Of a DNA stretch of 64,000 bases, positions 1 through 15,958 are shown one piece after another. The translations under genes and the position numbers were made by a program. Source of the stretch: Pseudoalteromonas aliena SW19. GTDB taxonomy: Bacteria; Pseudomonadota; Gammaproteobacteria; Enterobacterales; Alteromonadaceae. Numbering within the stretch: position 1 is the stretch's first letter; the number at the start of each line of letters is the position of its first letter. The notes under the pieces were generated by a model. The model was not told the origin of the DNA, made no database searches, and saw only the letters and a list, made by a program, of their open reading frames with translations. Location: positions 22,935-86,934 of the forward strand of contig NZ_AQGU01000020.1 in assembly GCF_014905615.1 (NCBI RefSeq). The letters run 5' to 3'.

Positions 1-1691
1 TTATAAGAAGCTGTAGCGAGTATTTCGTTGCCATGATTTTTCTTTTTTAAATACTGCAAATAGCTACTGCCTAACCTAATATTTGTTTTCGGTTGGTATA
101 ACCGATTACTCGATACACTACTTTTATTGACGTATTTAGCCGTGCTTGGTAGCAATTGCATCAAGCCACGTGCATTAGCATGCGAGCGTGCATCAGGTGC
201 AAATGAACTTTCACGCCTTGCAATCGCAATGCTCCACGCTACGTCAATTTTGCTGCGCTTACTGTAACGTTCAAACACGTCTTGAAATGCAAACGGAAAA
301 CGCAGTTCAACATAATCCCATGCTTTTATTTTTGCGAGAGTAAAAATAGCACTATCGTACCAATCTAACTCTGCCGCCAGCTTTGAAGCGGCGAGCTTCT
401 CGTCATCACTAGAGGTATTGGTTAAATAATTCCACTCTCTTCGGGCTGCAGTAAAACGTTTTAATTCATAAAGCGCTTTTGCTCGCTTAAAACCGGGCGC
501 ATTACTCACCTTGTCCAGCAGTTTTTGATCAACCACCAGCGCTTGATTATTTAGCTCTATAGGTAACCCTAAGCGTGCCGCAGCTAAAAACCCGTAATAG
601 TCACGATTAGCGGCCACATTTACAAAAATACTATCAGCCTTTTTTTGCTCGCCACGTTGTTCATAGCTATAAGCTAACCAATATTGCTGACCCAAACTTA
701 AATTATCTTTGCCTGTAAAAAATGCCGCTATACCTTCCCAATCTTGGGTTTTAAGCATATTGCCCAGCTGCCATTGAATAAGCTTGCTGTCTAGGCGCTC
801 TTTTGGCACTTTATTTAGCCAAAAGCTGGCTTGGTTATGCCCGCTTGAAGCAAGCGATAATGCAAAGGTGTAATACACATCGGCTTTTGCTTCATCACTG
901 TATTTAAAAATTTTCTCTAGCTTTTCCCACGCTTTTAAAGCGAGTTCTTTATCGCGCCACACTAAACGCTTAACACCATAAAGTGCTATTTGCCCTTCTT
1001 TTACTGACTTTTTTTTGTATCGATACAAACCTGCTGAAGCACTCGGGTCACGACGCACCTTTAAATATAAATCAGCTAAGTAACGCTCGCCTTTAGGTAA
1101 CAGTGTTTTTAAGTAAGGTAATAAACTTTGCTTCCCCCCTTGGGCCGCAAGTGTAATTCGCTGCCAAACTATTTCCTTACTCATATAGCCTTTTTTTCGC
1201 CATAACGAAAAAAGGCTATCGCACTCTGCGGGTTGCGATTTTCCAACAGTCCATAAATCGGTTACTTGATTTAATATCGCCTTTTCAGGCGCGCCTAAAT
1301 CTAGCTGAAAATCTAAGTAAGTACACGTAAGCGCTGTATTAGATGTTTCACGATAATTATTAATGTATGCCGCTTTTTTATTTTTCCTTTTTAAATACTT
1401 TAACCATGCCTCACGCACAGGCCATTCAAGAGGCGTATGCTGATAAATAGTTAAATAGCTTTCTATTTCGGCTTGATACTTAATATTGGGGTGACGCTGC
1501 CAATAGGTTTTTTCAACATAAGGTTTTAAAGGGTGATCTAAATTATTAACCGCCGTTTTAAAATTTTGATAGCTGCCATGACGTACTTTTTTTTCGGCAT
1601 CTACAAATGCGTCATTATCTAGACTCACTTCGGCAGAATGAAGAGGGAAAATAAATGCAGCTGCCGCAAAGTTTAATAAATATTTTTTCAT
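1..1691 (-). CDS. slt: Soluble lytic murein transglycosylase, 3' end outside window
   Basis: Reading the minus strand from ATG at 1691 gives MKKYLLNFAAAAFIFPLHSA, a signal peptide, then about 540 residues with no stop before the window edge. The long helical middle part fits the superhelical U-domain of Slt70-type enzymes. Near the edge the sequence IAIARRESSFAPDARSHA, followed by ARGLMQLLPSTA, is the goose-lysozyme-like catalytic motif, with the Glu of RRES as the expected acid. The enzyme would act in the periplasm, cleaving the MurNAc-GlcNAc bond of peptidoglycan to make 1,6-anhydro products. The C-terminal end lies outside the window. It diverges from fadB. The motif makes the family firm; the exact paralogue name is less so. 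Confidence 0.9.
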   Translation of the reverse strand, partial: MKKYLLNFAAAAFIFPLHSAEVSLDNDAFVDAEKKVRHGSYQNFKTAVNNLDHPLKPYVEKTYWQRHPNIKYQAEIESYLTIYQHTPLEWPVREAWLKYLKRKNKKAAYINNYRETSNTALTCTYLDFQLDLGAPEKAILNQVTDLWTVGKSQPAECDSLFSLWRKKGYMSKEIVWQRITLAAQGGKQSLLPYLKTLLPKGERYLADLYLKVRRDPSASAGLYRYKKKSVKEGQIALYGVKRLVWRDKELALKAWEKLEKIFKYSDEAKADVYYTFALSLASSGHNQASFWLNKVPKERLDSKLIQWQLGNMLKTQDWEGIAAFFTGKDNLSLGQQYWLAYSYEQRGEQKKADSIFVNVAANRDYYGFLAAARLGLPIELNNQALVVDQKLLDKVSNAPGFKRAKALYELKRFTAARREWNYLTNTSSDDEKLAASKLAAELDWYDSAIFTLAKIKAWDYVELRFPFAFQDVFERYSKRSKIDVAWSIAIARRESSFAPDARSHANARGLMQLLPSTAKYVNKSSVSSNRLYQPKTNIRLGSSYLQYLKKKNHGNEILATASY

Positions 1692-1883
1692 AATGTCCTT
1701 TAATAAAAATTAAAGTAGTGAATAAAAACTTTTCAACCACCTTAGCACCAAACCAGCTATATTTTAACCAACCGATTGTAACCGAGTTAAATTTTTCGTT
1801 GCATTTTTAATTTAAAGCAAGCACACTGATTGAAATGCAAACTCATCGTACCAGTCTTAGTTCGTCAACTAGGGAGAATAATA

Positions 1884-5217
<3,334 letters not shown>

Positions 5218-5250
5218 CTAGTTTAAACATGTAAAACCATCTTGGTGATT

Positions 5251-5288
5251 AAAAAGGCGGACTGATTTTATTCAGTTCGCCTTTTTTA
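5251..5288 (+). terminator. Rho-independent terminator of fadBA
   Basis: The inverted repeat AAAAGGCGGACTGA / TCAGTTCGCCTTTT (one G-U pair) is followed by a T-run, 33 bp after the fadA stop. From here to tusA at 5534 the sequence is AT-rich. I see no gene in it, only a plausible -10 TATACT at 5478-5483 for tusA. Confidence 0.85.
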
Positions 5289-5533
5289 TTAGCTTCAATT
5301 TATGAAAACGACCCATTATCAAACAAGCATGTAGCAGCGTAATTATGTGATCGGACCTATTATCAAATAAAGCATTTTGAAACGGCTAAAAACACTAAAC
5401 AAAATGCTGATCTAGATCTAAGTAAAATAGTTAAATTACACATAAAATTGCGTTAAACTGCCAAACTTATTAATTGCTATACTTAAGCACTCGCGTAAAC
5501 AGCAACCACTTTATTTAAACAGGCCAATTTATT

Positions 5534-5773
5534 ATGAGCTTTGATAACCCCGATCACCAATTAGATGCTATCGGCCTTCGCTGTCCAGAGCCTGTAATGA
5601 TGGTACGTGCTGCTATTCGAAAAATGAGTGATGGTGAAACGTTATTAATAACCGCAGATGACCCATCAACAACTCGCGACATTCCGAGTTTTTGTACGTT
5701 TATGGATCATACGCTGGTGGCTAAAGATGCAGAAGAAGCACCGTATAGGTATGTGGTAAAGAAAGGGCTTTAA
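5534..5773 (+). CDS. tusA: Sulfur carrier protein TusA
   Basis: 79 aa (E. coli TusA is 81). The signature [19 protein letters not shown] holds the conserved Cys of the CPxP motif that carries persulfide sulfur. TusA receives sulfur from IscS and passes it to the TusBCD/E relay for 2-thiouridine formation at tRNA wobble position 34. It is a single cytosolic domain starting at ATG 5534. It stands alone, converging with the minus-strand pair at 5786, whose stop is only 13 bp away. Its family is clear from the motif and length. Confidence 0.95.
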   Translation: MSFDNPDHQLDAIGLRCPEPVMMVRAAIRKMSDGETLLITADDPSTTRDIPSFCTFMDHTLVAKDAEEAPYRYVVKKGL

Positions 5774-5785
5774 ATTATTTTATGG

Positions 5786-6388
5786 CTACTTATCGTTAAT
5801 TTTCTCTATTTTATGAAGCCACTCATTAAAACCCGAACATTTATTTCGTATTGTTTCTACTCCAATAGCCTCAGCAATACGAGGGCCATGTGTTGTTTTT
5901 CTGTACCGAACAACAGACATAATTCTTTTTGATGGTGCAGTCTGCGGCGAATTATTTATCTTTTCAGGATCACCCCTAAACTCCTGTAATAAACCATCTG
6001 CCCACTCTTTAAGGTTTGCTTGTCTCATTATTAATGCAAAACTTTTTGGGCATGAAAATAATATACCTTCAAACTCATACATTTGCACAAAAGGTATCAA
6101 TCGACCTCTAATATTTTCGCCTACAGCATTCAAAATACGCATTTCTAATGAGTGCTTAGTTTCGCCTGCTACTTTATTTTTAAATCCATAGAAATCATAA
6201 AAAGTAGTTACATAATCAAAATTATTAGCTATTTTTTTCAGTTCGCTACGTACCTTATCTATATTTACATCACCTTGCATACATATTGGGGTCATAAACA
6301 AGTTTTTTTGAGCTAGATAAGGTGCTAAAACTTTTTTAACGAATATCTCTTCTGTTTGCCCTTCAACTGAAATTCCTATTCTTACCAT
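5786..6388 (-). CDS. DUF4276-like (TOPRIM-like) partner of an ATPase
   Basis: 200 aa. It starts MVRIGISVEGQTEEIFVKKV, a pattern (VEGxTE) typical of DUF4276 proteins, which I recall as TOPRIM-related putative nucleases. The central segment FDYVTTFYDFYGF supplies acidic residues in the position expected for a second metal ligand. There is no signal peptide or membrane segment. Its start overlaps the 3' end of the upstream ATPase gene by 7 bp, so the two are translationally coupled. By analogy with OLD, Gabija and PARIS-type ATPase/TOPRIM pairs it may be the effector of a phage-defence module. That role is inference; the family assignment is from memory. Confidence 0.65.
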   Translation of the reverse strand: MVRIGISVEGQTEEIFVKKVLAPYLAQKNLFMTPICMQGDVNIDKVRSELKKIANNFDYVTTFYDFYGFKNKVAGETKHSLEMRILNAVGENIRGRLIPFVQMYEFEGILFSCPKSFALIMRQANLKEWADGLLQEFRGDPEKINNSPQTAPSKRIMSVVRYRKTTHGPRIAEAIGVETIRNKCSGFNEWLHKIEKINDK

Positions 6389-7503
6389 TCTGGACGGCCC
6401 CCGATAAGATTTTTAGACCAAATATCTCCCATTGAAAAATCATCTAGCCATTCTGATAACTCATCTGTAGAAACTCTCTTAAATTCAGATTTACCTTCAT
6501 TTTGATCGACTACAATGAAGTCATCAGGGTTAAACTTATTCGCAAAAGTTACCGACTGCGTTGAACAGATAACTTGATTATCCTTTGACGTTACTTTTAC
6601 TATTTCTGCTAACTCATCTAATGCCGCAGGGTGTAACCCAAGCTCAGGTTCATCTAAGATAATAGTTTTTGGTCTTAGCGTTTCAGGCTGTAAGAATAAA
6701 GTAGCCATACAAATAAATCGTATTGTTCCATCTGATAACTGATTTGCTGAAAATGGTTCGTCATTTTGTTTATGTAACCATTTTAATAAGATGCGCTTTG
6801 AATTATCGCTCCCCCGTGGCTCCAAATAAAAATCATGAAAATATGGTGCTATATTTTGTATAGCCTCAACTATGTCTAAATATGCATTACTATATTCTTC
6901 TAAAGTTGAATGCTTTAGATAATATAAAAATGCAGCAATATTGCTTGCATCTGTATATAAATAGTCTACAGCATCAAGGTCACAGGCTTGTTTGAACCCT
7001 GCAGTATCACTAGTGTCGTGAAAGTGATAAACACGACAATCATTTAGATATAATTTTGTATATTTCTTCACATGGTGACTATCAGCTTTTATGCTATGTG
7101 CTAAGCCACTTTCTCCTTTAGTACCTTGAATAGAAAAACTTTTAGAAGAGCTTCTTATCGAACAATATTCCGTATTAAATATTAATGTATCGTCATTAAT
7201 ACCGTGTCCAAATGTTGCATGATAGCCATTATATCCAACGTCAATATCAATGCTTATTTCGTTAGTTTTCTTTGGCCCAAAATGAAAAAAAGCACTTGCT
7301 GATCCATGTTTTTGAACATAATTTTGTAGTTTACCTTCTGATAAGTGTCTCAAGAAAGTAAACAAGGAAATAAAATTTGATTTACCTGAACCATTCGCAC
7401 CAATCAATATATTGATCGGTTTGATTTCTAGCTCAAAGTTTTTTATTGATTTGAACCCTTTAACAACCACTTTACCTAAGTGATTATTAGTTGAATCTGA
7501 CAT
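6382..7503 (-). CDS. SMC/OLD-like AAA ATPase (AAA_21 type), putative defence ATPase
   Basis: 373 aa. An ABC/SMC-type ATPase: Walker A GANGSGKSNF (about residues 34-43), signature-like NQLSDGTIRF, Walker B TIILDEPELGLHP, and a following switch segment QVICSTQS. The N-terminus VVVKGFKSIKNFELEI is typical of RecF/OLD-like ATPases. It has no long coiled-coil insert, unlike true SMC or RecN. It overlaps by 7 bp the DUF4276-like gene, so the pair is probably one operon and one complex. It sits between housekeeping genes with no mobile element seen alongside. A role in phage defence is inferred from known ATPase/TOPRIM pairs and is not shown here. Confidence 0.75.
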   Translation of the reverse strand: MSDSTNNHLGKVVVKGFKSIKNFELEIKPINILIGANGSGKSNFISLFTFLRHLSEGKLQNYVQKHGSASAFFHFGPKKTNEISIDIDVGYNGYHATFGHGINDDTLIFNTEYCSIRSSSKSFSIQGTKGESGLAHSIKADSHHVKKYTKLYLNDCRVYHFHDTSDTAGFKQACDLDAVDYLYTDASNIAAFLYYLKHSTLEEYSNAYLDIVEAIQNIAPYFHDFYLEPRGSDNSKRILLKWLHKQNDEPFSANQLSDGTIRFICMATLFLQPETLRPKTIILDEPELGLHPAALDELAEIVKVTSKDNQVICSTQSVTFANKFNPDDFIVVDQNEGKSEFKRVSTDELSEWLDDFSMGDIWSKNLIGGRPEW

Positions 7504-7651
7504 AACTTACCAACTTAACCAAAGTATGAATATACACCTAAAGCGAATTCCGAATTAGAACTAATATTTTATAGAGACTTTAACAGATGAATAAACTAAC
7601 TACACTTAGAAACTTATAAATGAAAGGCTAAGCTTACAATTTATCTTTGCT

Positions 7652-8101
7652 CTACTTCTTAGTTATCGTCACTTGTGGCTTGTCGTAGTCACTGTAATCA
7701 ATACTTACTATGTACGTGCCTTTTATTGCTGGTGTGAAACTAAAGTAGTTATAAATAGTATTACAGTCTGCGATAGCTGACTGGCCGAGTGTTAGGCTTT
7801 GCCCTGCCGGTTGTGCGTCGCTGTAACCACAGTTATAACCTTCGCTAAAATCGGCATCGGCTATTTTAAATTCGTACACTTTACCAGGGCTAGAAAATTT
7901 AACTTGCGCTTGATAAAGCGCGGGGCCAACTGGCGCAAACTGATACTGGGGTTCTGCATCCCACAATGTAAAGTCGCCTCTTAGATAAATTGTTTTATCT
8001 AGCTCTTGCTGTGGCAATACATCGTTAATCGAAATTTGGCTCGTACAGGCAGTAAGTAAACCAGCAATTGCTAAGGTTAAAATTCGTTTCATGGAGATCA
8101 T
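7652..8101 (-). CDS. Small lipoprotein with pullulanase-like beta domain
   Basis: About 149 aa, starting MISMKRILTLAIAGLLTACTS: a signal peptide ending in a lipobox (LTAC), so it should be lipidated and membrane-anchored. The mature part has TIYLRGDFTLWDAEPQYQF, a pattern seen in starch-binding or pullulanase-type immunoglobulin-like domains, and two cysteines (NCGY, ADCN) that could pair. ATG 8101 is favoured because AAGGA (8115-8111) lies 9 nt upstream; ATG 8092 is an alternative. It follows the glyS terminator on the same strand. The specific function is unknown. Confidence 0.7.
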   Translation of the reverse strand: MISMKRILTLAIAGLLTACTSQISINDVLPQQELDKTIYLRGDFTLWDAEPQYQFAPVGPALYQAQVKFSSPGKVYEFKIADADFSEGYNCGYSDAQPAGQSLTLGQSAIADCNTIYNYFSFTPAIKGTYIVSIDYSDYDKPQVTITKK

Positions 8102-8132
8102 CAATGAGTATCCTTTGCATACAGTGAAAACT

Positions 8133-8161
8133 AAAAAGCCAGCAAAACGCTGGCTTTTTAA
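8133..8161 (-). terminator. Terminator of glyQS
   Basis: A perfect inverted repeat AAAAAGCCAGC / GCTGGCTTTTT with a 5-nt loop, 15 bp beyond the glyS stop. The symmetric A/T runs could allow it to work in both directions. Confidence 0.85.
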
Positions 8162-8175
8162 ATTGCTAATCGGTG

Positions 8176-10245
8176 TTATTTTTGTAAAACAGAAATATCT
8201 GCAATACCTAAAAACAATCCGCTTAACTGGCTTAGCAGCGCAAGACGATTTTGCTTAACAGCTTCATCGTCGGCCATAACCATTACGTTGTCAAAAAAGT
8301 TATCAACACTTTCACGAATACCTGCCAATTGGCTTAATGCTTCTTGGTAGTTTCCATCGGCGTAAAGTGGTGCAAGGTCAGTGGTAAATTTTGCTACTTG
8401 TGATGCCAATACTTTTTCAGCGTCGTCGCTTAATAAGCTCTCATCAACACTACCTTGGCTGGTAATGTCGTTTTTAGCCAGAATATTACCTACACGCTTA
8501 TTAGCGGCTGCAAGCGCTTCTGCTGCGTCTAATGTACGGAAATGACTTACGGCTTTAACGCGGCGATCAAAATCAACTGGTTTAGTCGGACGACGTGCAA
8601 GCACGGCTTGAATTACGTCTACTTCAATCCCTTCGTCTTGATACCAAGCACGGAAGCGCCCTAGCATAAATTCAAATACGTCAGTTGATACATTTAAGTT
8701 AGTTAACTTGTCGCCAAACAATGTTTGCGATTTAGCGACTAGGTCTAAAATATCAAGTGGAAGTTCTTTTTCGACCATGATGCGCAATGCACCAATAGCA
8801 GCACGACGAAGCGCAAATGGGTCTTTGTCACCTTTAGGTGCTTGGCCTATACCAAAAATACCCACCAGCGTGTCAAACTTATCAGCAATTGCTACTGCGC
8901 AGCTAATTAAGTTTGTAGGTAAGTTATCCCCTGCAAAGCGTGGCATGTACTGCTCGTTTTGCGCTATGGCTACATCTTCGGCTTCACCGTCGTGGCGAGC
9001 GTAATGCATTCCCATTACGCCTTGCACGTCGGTAAATTCCATGACCATTTCAGTCATTAGGTCAGTTTTACATAATTTACCCGCACGCTCAGCAAGCGCT
9101 TTATCTGCACCTATTTGCTCTGCAATGTAACCTGCCAGTTCACAAATACGCATTGATTTATCTTTAAGCGTACCAAGTTGCTTTTGGAACAATACGCTAT
9201 CAAGCGACTCTAGTCGGCTTTCTAGGGTTTTCTTTTTATCTGTTTCAAAGAAGAACTGTGCATCGGCTAAACGCGGGCGCACTACTTTTTCGTTACCAGA
9301 AATAACCACACTTGGATCTTTACTTTCGATGTTAGATACAAACAAAAACTTATTTAAAAGTTTGCCGTTTTGATCTAATAACGGGAAGTATTTTTGATCG
9401 TCTTTCATGGTGTAAATTAACGCTTCGGCCGGTACATCTAAAAATGCTTCTTCAAACGTTGCCGTTAAAGTCACTGGCCACTCTACAAGTGATGTTACTT
9501 CTTCTAGTAAATCTTCATCCATTGCAACAACAGCGTTAACTGCGCTTGCAGCCTCTTCTATTTGTGTACGAATTTGCGCTTTACGTTGTTCGTAATCAGC
9601 AATAACGTAAGCAGATTTAAGTACGTCAAAAACGTCGTCCGCATGGTTAATGCTAATTATTTCTGGGTGATGAAAACGATGACCCTGAAGCTGGTTAGTT
9701 ATTTGCTTACCAAGAATTTCGCCTTCAAGTAGCTCATCACCAAACAAAATAGTTACCGTGTGCACAGGACGAATAAATTGTGTTTTATTCGCGCCCCAAC
9801 GCATAGGTTTAGGAATTGGTAATTTAGCCAATGCTTTAGTAATTGCACCTGTCATTAGCGTTTTAGTTTCTTGCCCTGCTACTTTAGCAATGTGCAATAA
9901 CCATGCGCCTTTGTCTGTTTCGAGTGTTTGTGCGTCTTTTACTTCAATACCACAACCACGTGCCCAACCCATTGCTGCTTTTGTTGGGTTACCGTCACCG
10001 TCAAATGCGGCTTTAGTTGCTGGACCACGCTTTTCAACTTCTTTGTCTTGTTGCTTAGCTGCAAGCGCTTTTACTTGTAAACCTAAACGACGAGGCGATG
10101 CATACCAGCTTACGCCTTGGTGTGCTAATTCTAGTGTTTCTAGCTCTGCAGTTAGGTTTGCAGCAAAGGCTTCTGCTAATTTACGCAGTGCTTTTGGTGG
10201 CAACTCTTCTGTGCCAATTTCTACTAATAAATTTTGTGCTGACAT
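8176..10245 (-). CDS. glyS: Glycyl-tRNA synthetase beta subunit
   Basis: 689 aa, the same length as E. coli GlyS. It starts [20 protein letters not shown], the typical N-terminus. The central HD-like region contains [20 protein letters not shown] and the later part [11 protein letters not shown], both characteristic of bacterial beta subunits. It forms the alpha2beta2 enzyme with GlyQ that charges tRNA-Gly; the beta subunit binds the tRNA. It lies 2 bp after the glyQ stop, an operon arrangement. A perfect hairpin terminator follows. Confidence 0.97.
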   Translation of the reverse strand: MSAQNLLVEIGTEELPPKALRKLAEAFAANLTAELETLELAHQGVSWYASPRRLGLQVKALAAKQQDKEVEKRGPATKAAFDGDGNPTKAAMGWARGCGIEVKDAQTLETDKGAWLLHIAKVAGQETKTLMTGAITKALAKLPIPKPMRWGANKTQFIRPVHTVTILFGDELLEGEILGKQITNQLQGHRFHHPEIISINHADDVFDVLKSAYVIADYEQRKAQIRTQIEEAASAVNAVVAMDEDLLEEVTSLVEWPVTLTATFEEAFLDVPAEALIYTMKDDQKYFPLLDQNGKLLNKFLFVSNIESKDPSVVISGNEKVVRPRLADAQFFFETDKKKTLESRLESLDSVLFQKQLGTLKDKSMRICELAGYIAEQIGADKALAERAGKLCKTDLMTEMVMEFTDVQGVMGMHYARHDGEAEDVAIAQNEQYMPRFAGDNLPTNLISCAVAIADKFDTLVGIFGIGQAPKGDKDPFALRRAAIGALRIMVEKELPLDILDLVAKSQTLFGDKLTNLNVSTDVFEFMLGRFRAWYQDEGIEVDVIQAVLARRPTKPVDFDRRVKAVSHFRTLDAAEALAAANKRVGNILAKNDITSQGSVDESLLSDDAEKVLASQVAKFTTDLAPLYADGNYQEALSQLAGIRESVDNFFDNVMVMADDEAVKQNRLALLSQLSGLFLGIADISVLQK

Positions 10246-10247
10246 AC

Positions 10248-11150
10248 TTACTTATCCTTACACAGCGGGAAACCAAGCGCTTCGCGTTTGTCATAGTAAC
10301 TTTGTGCACACGCTTTTGATAACGCACGAACGCGTAAAATATAACGTTGGCGTTCGGTTACCGAAATGGCGTGACGTGCGTCTAGTAAGTTAAATGCGTG
10401 CGATGCTTTCATTACTTGCTCGTAAGCCGGTAGTGGTAAGTTTGCTTCAATTAACTTTTGGCTTTCTGCTTCACATTTATCAAACTGAGCAAATAAGTCT
10501 TCTACGTTTGCGTGTTCAAAATTGTAAGTAGACTGCTCTACTTCATTTTGATGGAACACGTCGCCGTAGGTTACGCGCCCTAGTGGACCGTCTGCCCATA
10601 CTAAGTCGTAAATACTATCTACGCCTTGAATGTACATAGCTAAACGCTCTAGGCCGTAAGTAATTTCACCTGTTACTGGTGAACACTCAATACCGCCAAC
10701 TTGCTGAAAGTAGGTAAACTGCGTTACTTCCATGCCGTTTAACCAAATTTCCCATCCTAGGCCCCACGCACCTAACGTAGGTGATTCCCAGTTATCTTCT
10801 ACAAAGCGAACTTCGTGAGTTAATGTATCGATACCCATAGCCGCTAAAGAGCCTAAGTAAAGCTCTTGGATGTTATCTGGTGATGGCTTTAAAACTACTT
10901 GGAATTGGTAGTAGTGCTGTAAGCGATTTGGGTTCTCGCCGTAGCGACCGTCTGTAGGACGGCGACACGGTTGAACGTATGCGCTAGACATTGGTTCTGG
11001 ACCAATAGACTTTAAAAATGTTTGCGGGTGAAATGTCCCTGCGCCCACTTCCATATCAAGTGGTTGAATAATGACACAGCCTTGCTGCGCCCAATAATCC
11101 TGTAAAGCCAGGATCAAACCTTGAAAGGTTTTTACGTCATATTTTTGCAT
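10248..11150 (-). CDS. glyQ: Glycyl-tRNA synthetase alpha subunit
   Basis: 300 aa (E. coli GlyQ is 303). [20 protein letters not shown] at the N-terminus and the class II catalytic signatures [12 protein letters not shown] and [20 protein letters not shown] are present. It contains the glycyl-adenylate active site of the heterotetrameric glycyl-tRNA synthetase. The downstream glyS is 2 bp away. Upstream, a TATACT on the minus strand at 11200-11195 could be the -10 of the promoter, though the -35 is weak. Confidence 0.97.
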   Translation of the reverse strand: MQKYDVKTFQGLILALQDYWAQQGCVIIQPLDMEVGAGTFHPQTFLKSIGPEPMSSAYVQPCRRPTDGRYGENPNRLQHYYQFQVVLKPSPDNIQELYLGSLAAMGIDTLTHEVRFVEDNWESPTLGAWGLGWEIWLNGMEVTQFTYFQQVGGIECSPVTGEITYGLERLAMYIQGVDSIYDLVWADGPLGRVTYGDVFHQNEVEQSTYNFEHANVEDLFAQFDKCEAESQKLIEANLPLPAYEQVMKASHAFNLLDARHAISVTERQRYILRVRALSKACAQSYYDKREALGFPLCKDK

Positions 11151-11246
11151 ATTTGGCTTTTTACTATCTAAGAAGTAGCGTGAAAATTACCCTTAGTATA
11201 CCGTGTGTACACTCAGGTTTTAAGCAGTTTGTGTAATTGAAGAAAA

Positions 11247-11275
11247 TAAAAAAGGAGCCATCAGGCTCCTCTTTT
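11247..11275 (-). terminator. Terminator of the dnaA-dnaN-recF-gyrB operon
   Basis: On the minus strand AGGAGCC TGAT GGCTCCT is followed by TTTTTTATTTT, directly after the gyrB stop at 11293. It is a canonical intrinsic terminator. Confidence 0.9.
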
Positions 11276-11292
11276 GAAGTAAGTATTATTTT

Positions 11293-13731
<2,439 letters not shown>

Positions 13732-14826
13732 TTATCTTGTTATTAGGTTGCCATGTTTCACGTGGAACATTTGTAGTTCTCGTTGCATGGGTTCCACCAC
13801 AGCAGAAATACTTTCAGACAAAATTGAAGAGATAAAAATTTGAGAACTGCAGTGAGACAATAACTGTCCGACTTTCTCTTTTGTATCTTCGCCTAACTCT
13901 GAAGGTAGATCATCTATTAGCAATATTGATTGCTTATCTGTCTCTGACTCAATTAAGCTATTTTGCGTTACTTTTAACGCATACAGTAATAGCTTCAATT
14001 GACCGCGCGAAAAAGTATTCTCTACACTACTGCCAGCGACACTAAAACTAAAATCGGCCTTATGCGGCCCTTTACTTGTAAACCCTTGGCGAGCATCTCG
14101 CTCAAAGTTTTGCTCTAATGCATCTGCAAGAGATTCATTCTCTTTCCAGCCTGCATTAAAGCTCATTTCTAAATCGCGTATAAGCGTTAATTCTGCACAC
14201 ATTTTATCAAAAAATTGCTGCTTAAACCTACTTATATACGCCATTCTTAATTTATTTATTTGTTCAGCCAGTCTAACAAATTCTTTGTCCCAAAACTTAA
14301 TTTGGTCAAAATAATTCTTAGGCTTAGTCTTTAGCAATGCATTACGCTGTTTTAATACTTTATTAAACGATTGCCACAAGTAAAAAAACTCATGTTCCAC
14401 GTGGAACAAACCCAAATCTAAAAACTTTCTACGCTCTTTAGGTCCACCAAAAAATAAAGAATAACTCTCTGGTGTAATTATTTGAACTGGCATGAGCTGA
14501 GCGAGCTCTGATATTTTACGACTTGCCTTACCCTGAATTTTTAAATTCGTTTCGCCTGTTTGGGTTTTACTTATACCGATAGGAATGGATAAATCATGTA
14601 TTGCTTTACGACCATGAATAACAAATTGTTCTTGCTGGTGCGCAATAATACTTTTGTGTTTTGGAGTACGAAAAGACTTGCCGTGAGAAAGGTAATAAAT
14701 AGCTTCTAAAAGGCTAGTTTTACCACTGCCATTTTCACCATATATTATGTTAACGCCATTTACTGGTTCTAGCGTCAGTGCCTCAATATTACGAAAATAT
14801 TTGAGGCTCAAATGACTTAAACTCAT
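13732..14826 (-). CDS. recF: DNA replication and repair protein RecF
   Basis: 364 aa (E. coli 357). Walker A GENGSGKTSLLEAIYYLSHG, the signature-region FSRGQLKLLLYAL and Walker B ILLIDDLPSELG are in the expected order for this SMC-like ATPase. RecF binds gapped DNA and, with RecOR, loads RecA. It lies between dnaN and gyrB with short gaps (15 and 12 bp), the conserved gammaproteobacterial order. Confidence 0.97.
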   Translation of the reverse strand: MSLSHLSLKYFRNIEALTLEPVNGVNIIYGENGSGKTSLLEAIYYLSHGKSFRTPKHKSIIAHQQEQFVIHGRKAIHDLSIPIGISKTQTGETNLKIQGKASRKISELAQLMPVQIITPESYSLFFGGPKERRKFLDLGLFHVEHEFFYLWQSFNKVLKQRNALLKTKPKNYFDQIKFWDKEFVRLAEQINKLRMAYISRFKQQFFDKMCAELTLIRDLEMSFNAGWKENESLADALEQNFERDARQGFTSKGPHKADFSFSVAGSSVENTFSRGQLKLLLYALKVTQNSLIESETDKQSILLIDDLPSELGEDTKEKVGQLLSHCSSQIFISSILSESISAVVEPMQRELQMFHVKHGNLITR

Positions 14827-14841
14827 TATATATTAATAGTC

Positions 14842-15945
14842 TTATAAGCGCATAGGCATAACAACGTACATCGCTTCTTCATCGCCTGCACCTTCAATTA
14901 ATGCGCTGCTGTTTGAATCGGCTAATGTAAATAATACATCTTCTGTTTTTAATGTATTTAAAACGTCTAATACATAAGATACGTTAAAACCTATCTCTAA
15001 ATCGTCGCCTTGGTAACTTACCTCAACAACTTCTTCAGCTTGCTCTTGTTCTGGGTTGTTAGCCGTAATTTTTAATAAACCATTCGATAAGTTTAAACGA
15101 ACACCCCTAAACTTTTCGTTCGATAGAATAGATACGCGCTGAAAAGCATTTCGCAGCCATTCACGATTAGCCGTAATTACTTTGTCGCCACCGCGCGGTA
15201 ATACACGACGATAGTCAGGAAAACGTCCATCAACCAATTTACTCGTAAATATAAATTCAAGGTCAATAATGCGAATATGATTAGCGCCAAATTGAATTGT
15301 TACTAACTCGTCATCAGCAACCATTAGGCGCATAATTTCTTGCACCCCTTTACGAGGGATAATGAGTTGTCGCTGAGTGTTAAGCGATTGCGTTAATTGT
15401 TTTTGCGCTATAGCCAAACGGTGCCCGTCAGTGGCCACTGTTTTTATATCAGTATTATCTACTTCAAACGACATACCATTTAAGTAATAACGTACATCTT
15501 GATTCGCCATCGAAAAATGCGTGCTTTCGAGTAACTTTCGAAGCTCTAAACGAGTAAGCTGAAACTCAACCTCTCCATCCCACTGCTCTAAATTTGGAAA
15601 GTCATCAGCCGATAAAGTCGTTAATGAAAAGCGACTTTTACCACTAGTCAAAAGTAATTGATGCTCTTGCAAGCTTAAAGTAATGTCTGAACCATCAGGT
15701 AGACTTTTACAAATATCGAGTAACTTTTTAGCGGGTAACGTTAGTTTTGTATCAGCAATGTCATCACCTACAAATACGCCCGAAACGAGTTCAATTTCAA
15801 GGTCAGTCCCTGTCATTGAAAGCTGTCCGTTTTCTACTACTAACAAAACGTTAGATAAAATTGGTAGCGTGTGTTTACGCTCTATGGCGCCAGACACTTG
15901 TACCAATGGCTTTAAAAATTGTTGTCTTGATATTGTTATTTGCAT
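14842..15945 (-). CDS. dnaN: DNA polymerase III sliding clamp (beta subunit)
   Basis: 367 aa, the standard beta-clamp length (366 in E. coli). The start MQITISRQQFLKPLVQVSGA and the C-terminus EEAMYVVMPMRL, with the conserved clamp-end MPMRL, are diagnostic. The protein is a head-to-tail dimer encircling DNA and tethering polymerase III. It follows dnaA after 13 bp in the dnaA-dnaN-recF-gyrB operon. Confidence 0.98.
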   Translation of the reverse strand: MQITISRQQFLKPLVQVSGAIERKHTLPILSNVLLVVENGQLSMTGTDLEIELVSGVFVGDDIADTKLTLPAKKLLDICKSLPDGSDITLSLQEHQLLLTSGKSRFSLTTLSADDFPNLEQWDGEVEFQLTRLELRKLLESTHFSMANQDVRYYLNGMSFEVDNTDIKTVATDGHRLAIAQKQLTQSLNTQRQLIIPRKGVQEIMRLMVADDELVTIQFGANHIRIIDLEFIFTSKLVDGRFPDYRRVLPRGGDKVITANREWLRNAFQRVSILSNEKFRGVRLNLSNGLLKITANNPEQEQAEEVVEVSYQGDDLEIGFNVSYVLDVLNTLKTEDVLFTLADSNSSALIEGAGDEEAMYVVMPMRL

Positions 15946-15958
15946 AATAAAGTCAGCC

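Noticed and set aside
9758..10393. 211-codon plus-strand frame antisense to glyS and glyQ
   Set aside because: It is antisense to two strongly conserved genes and shows only reverse-complement codon patterns.
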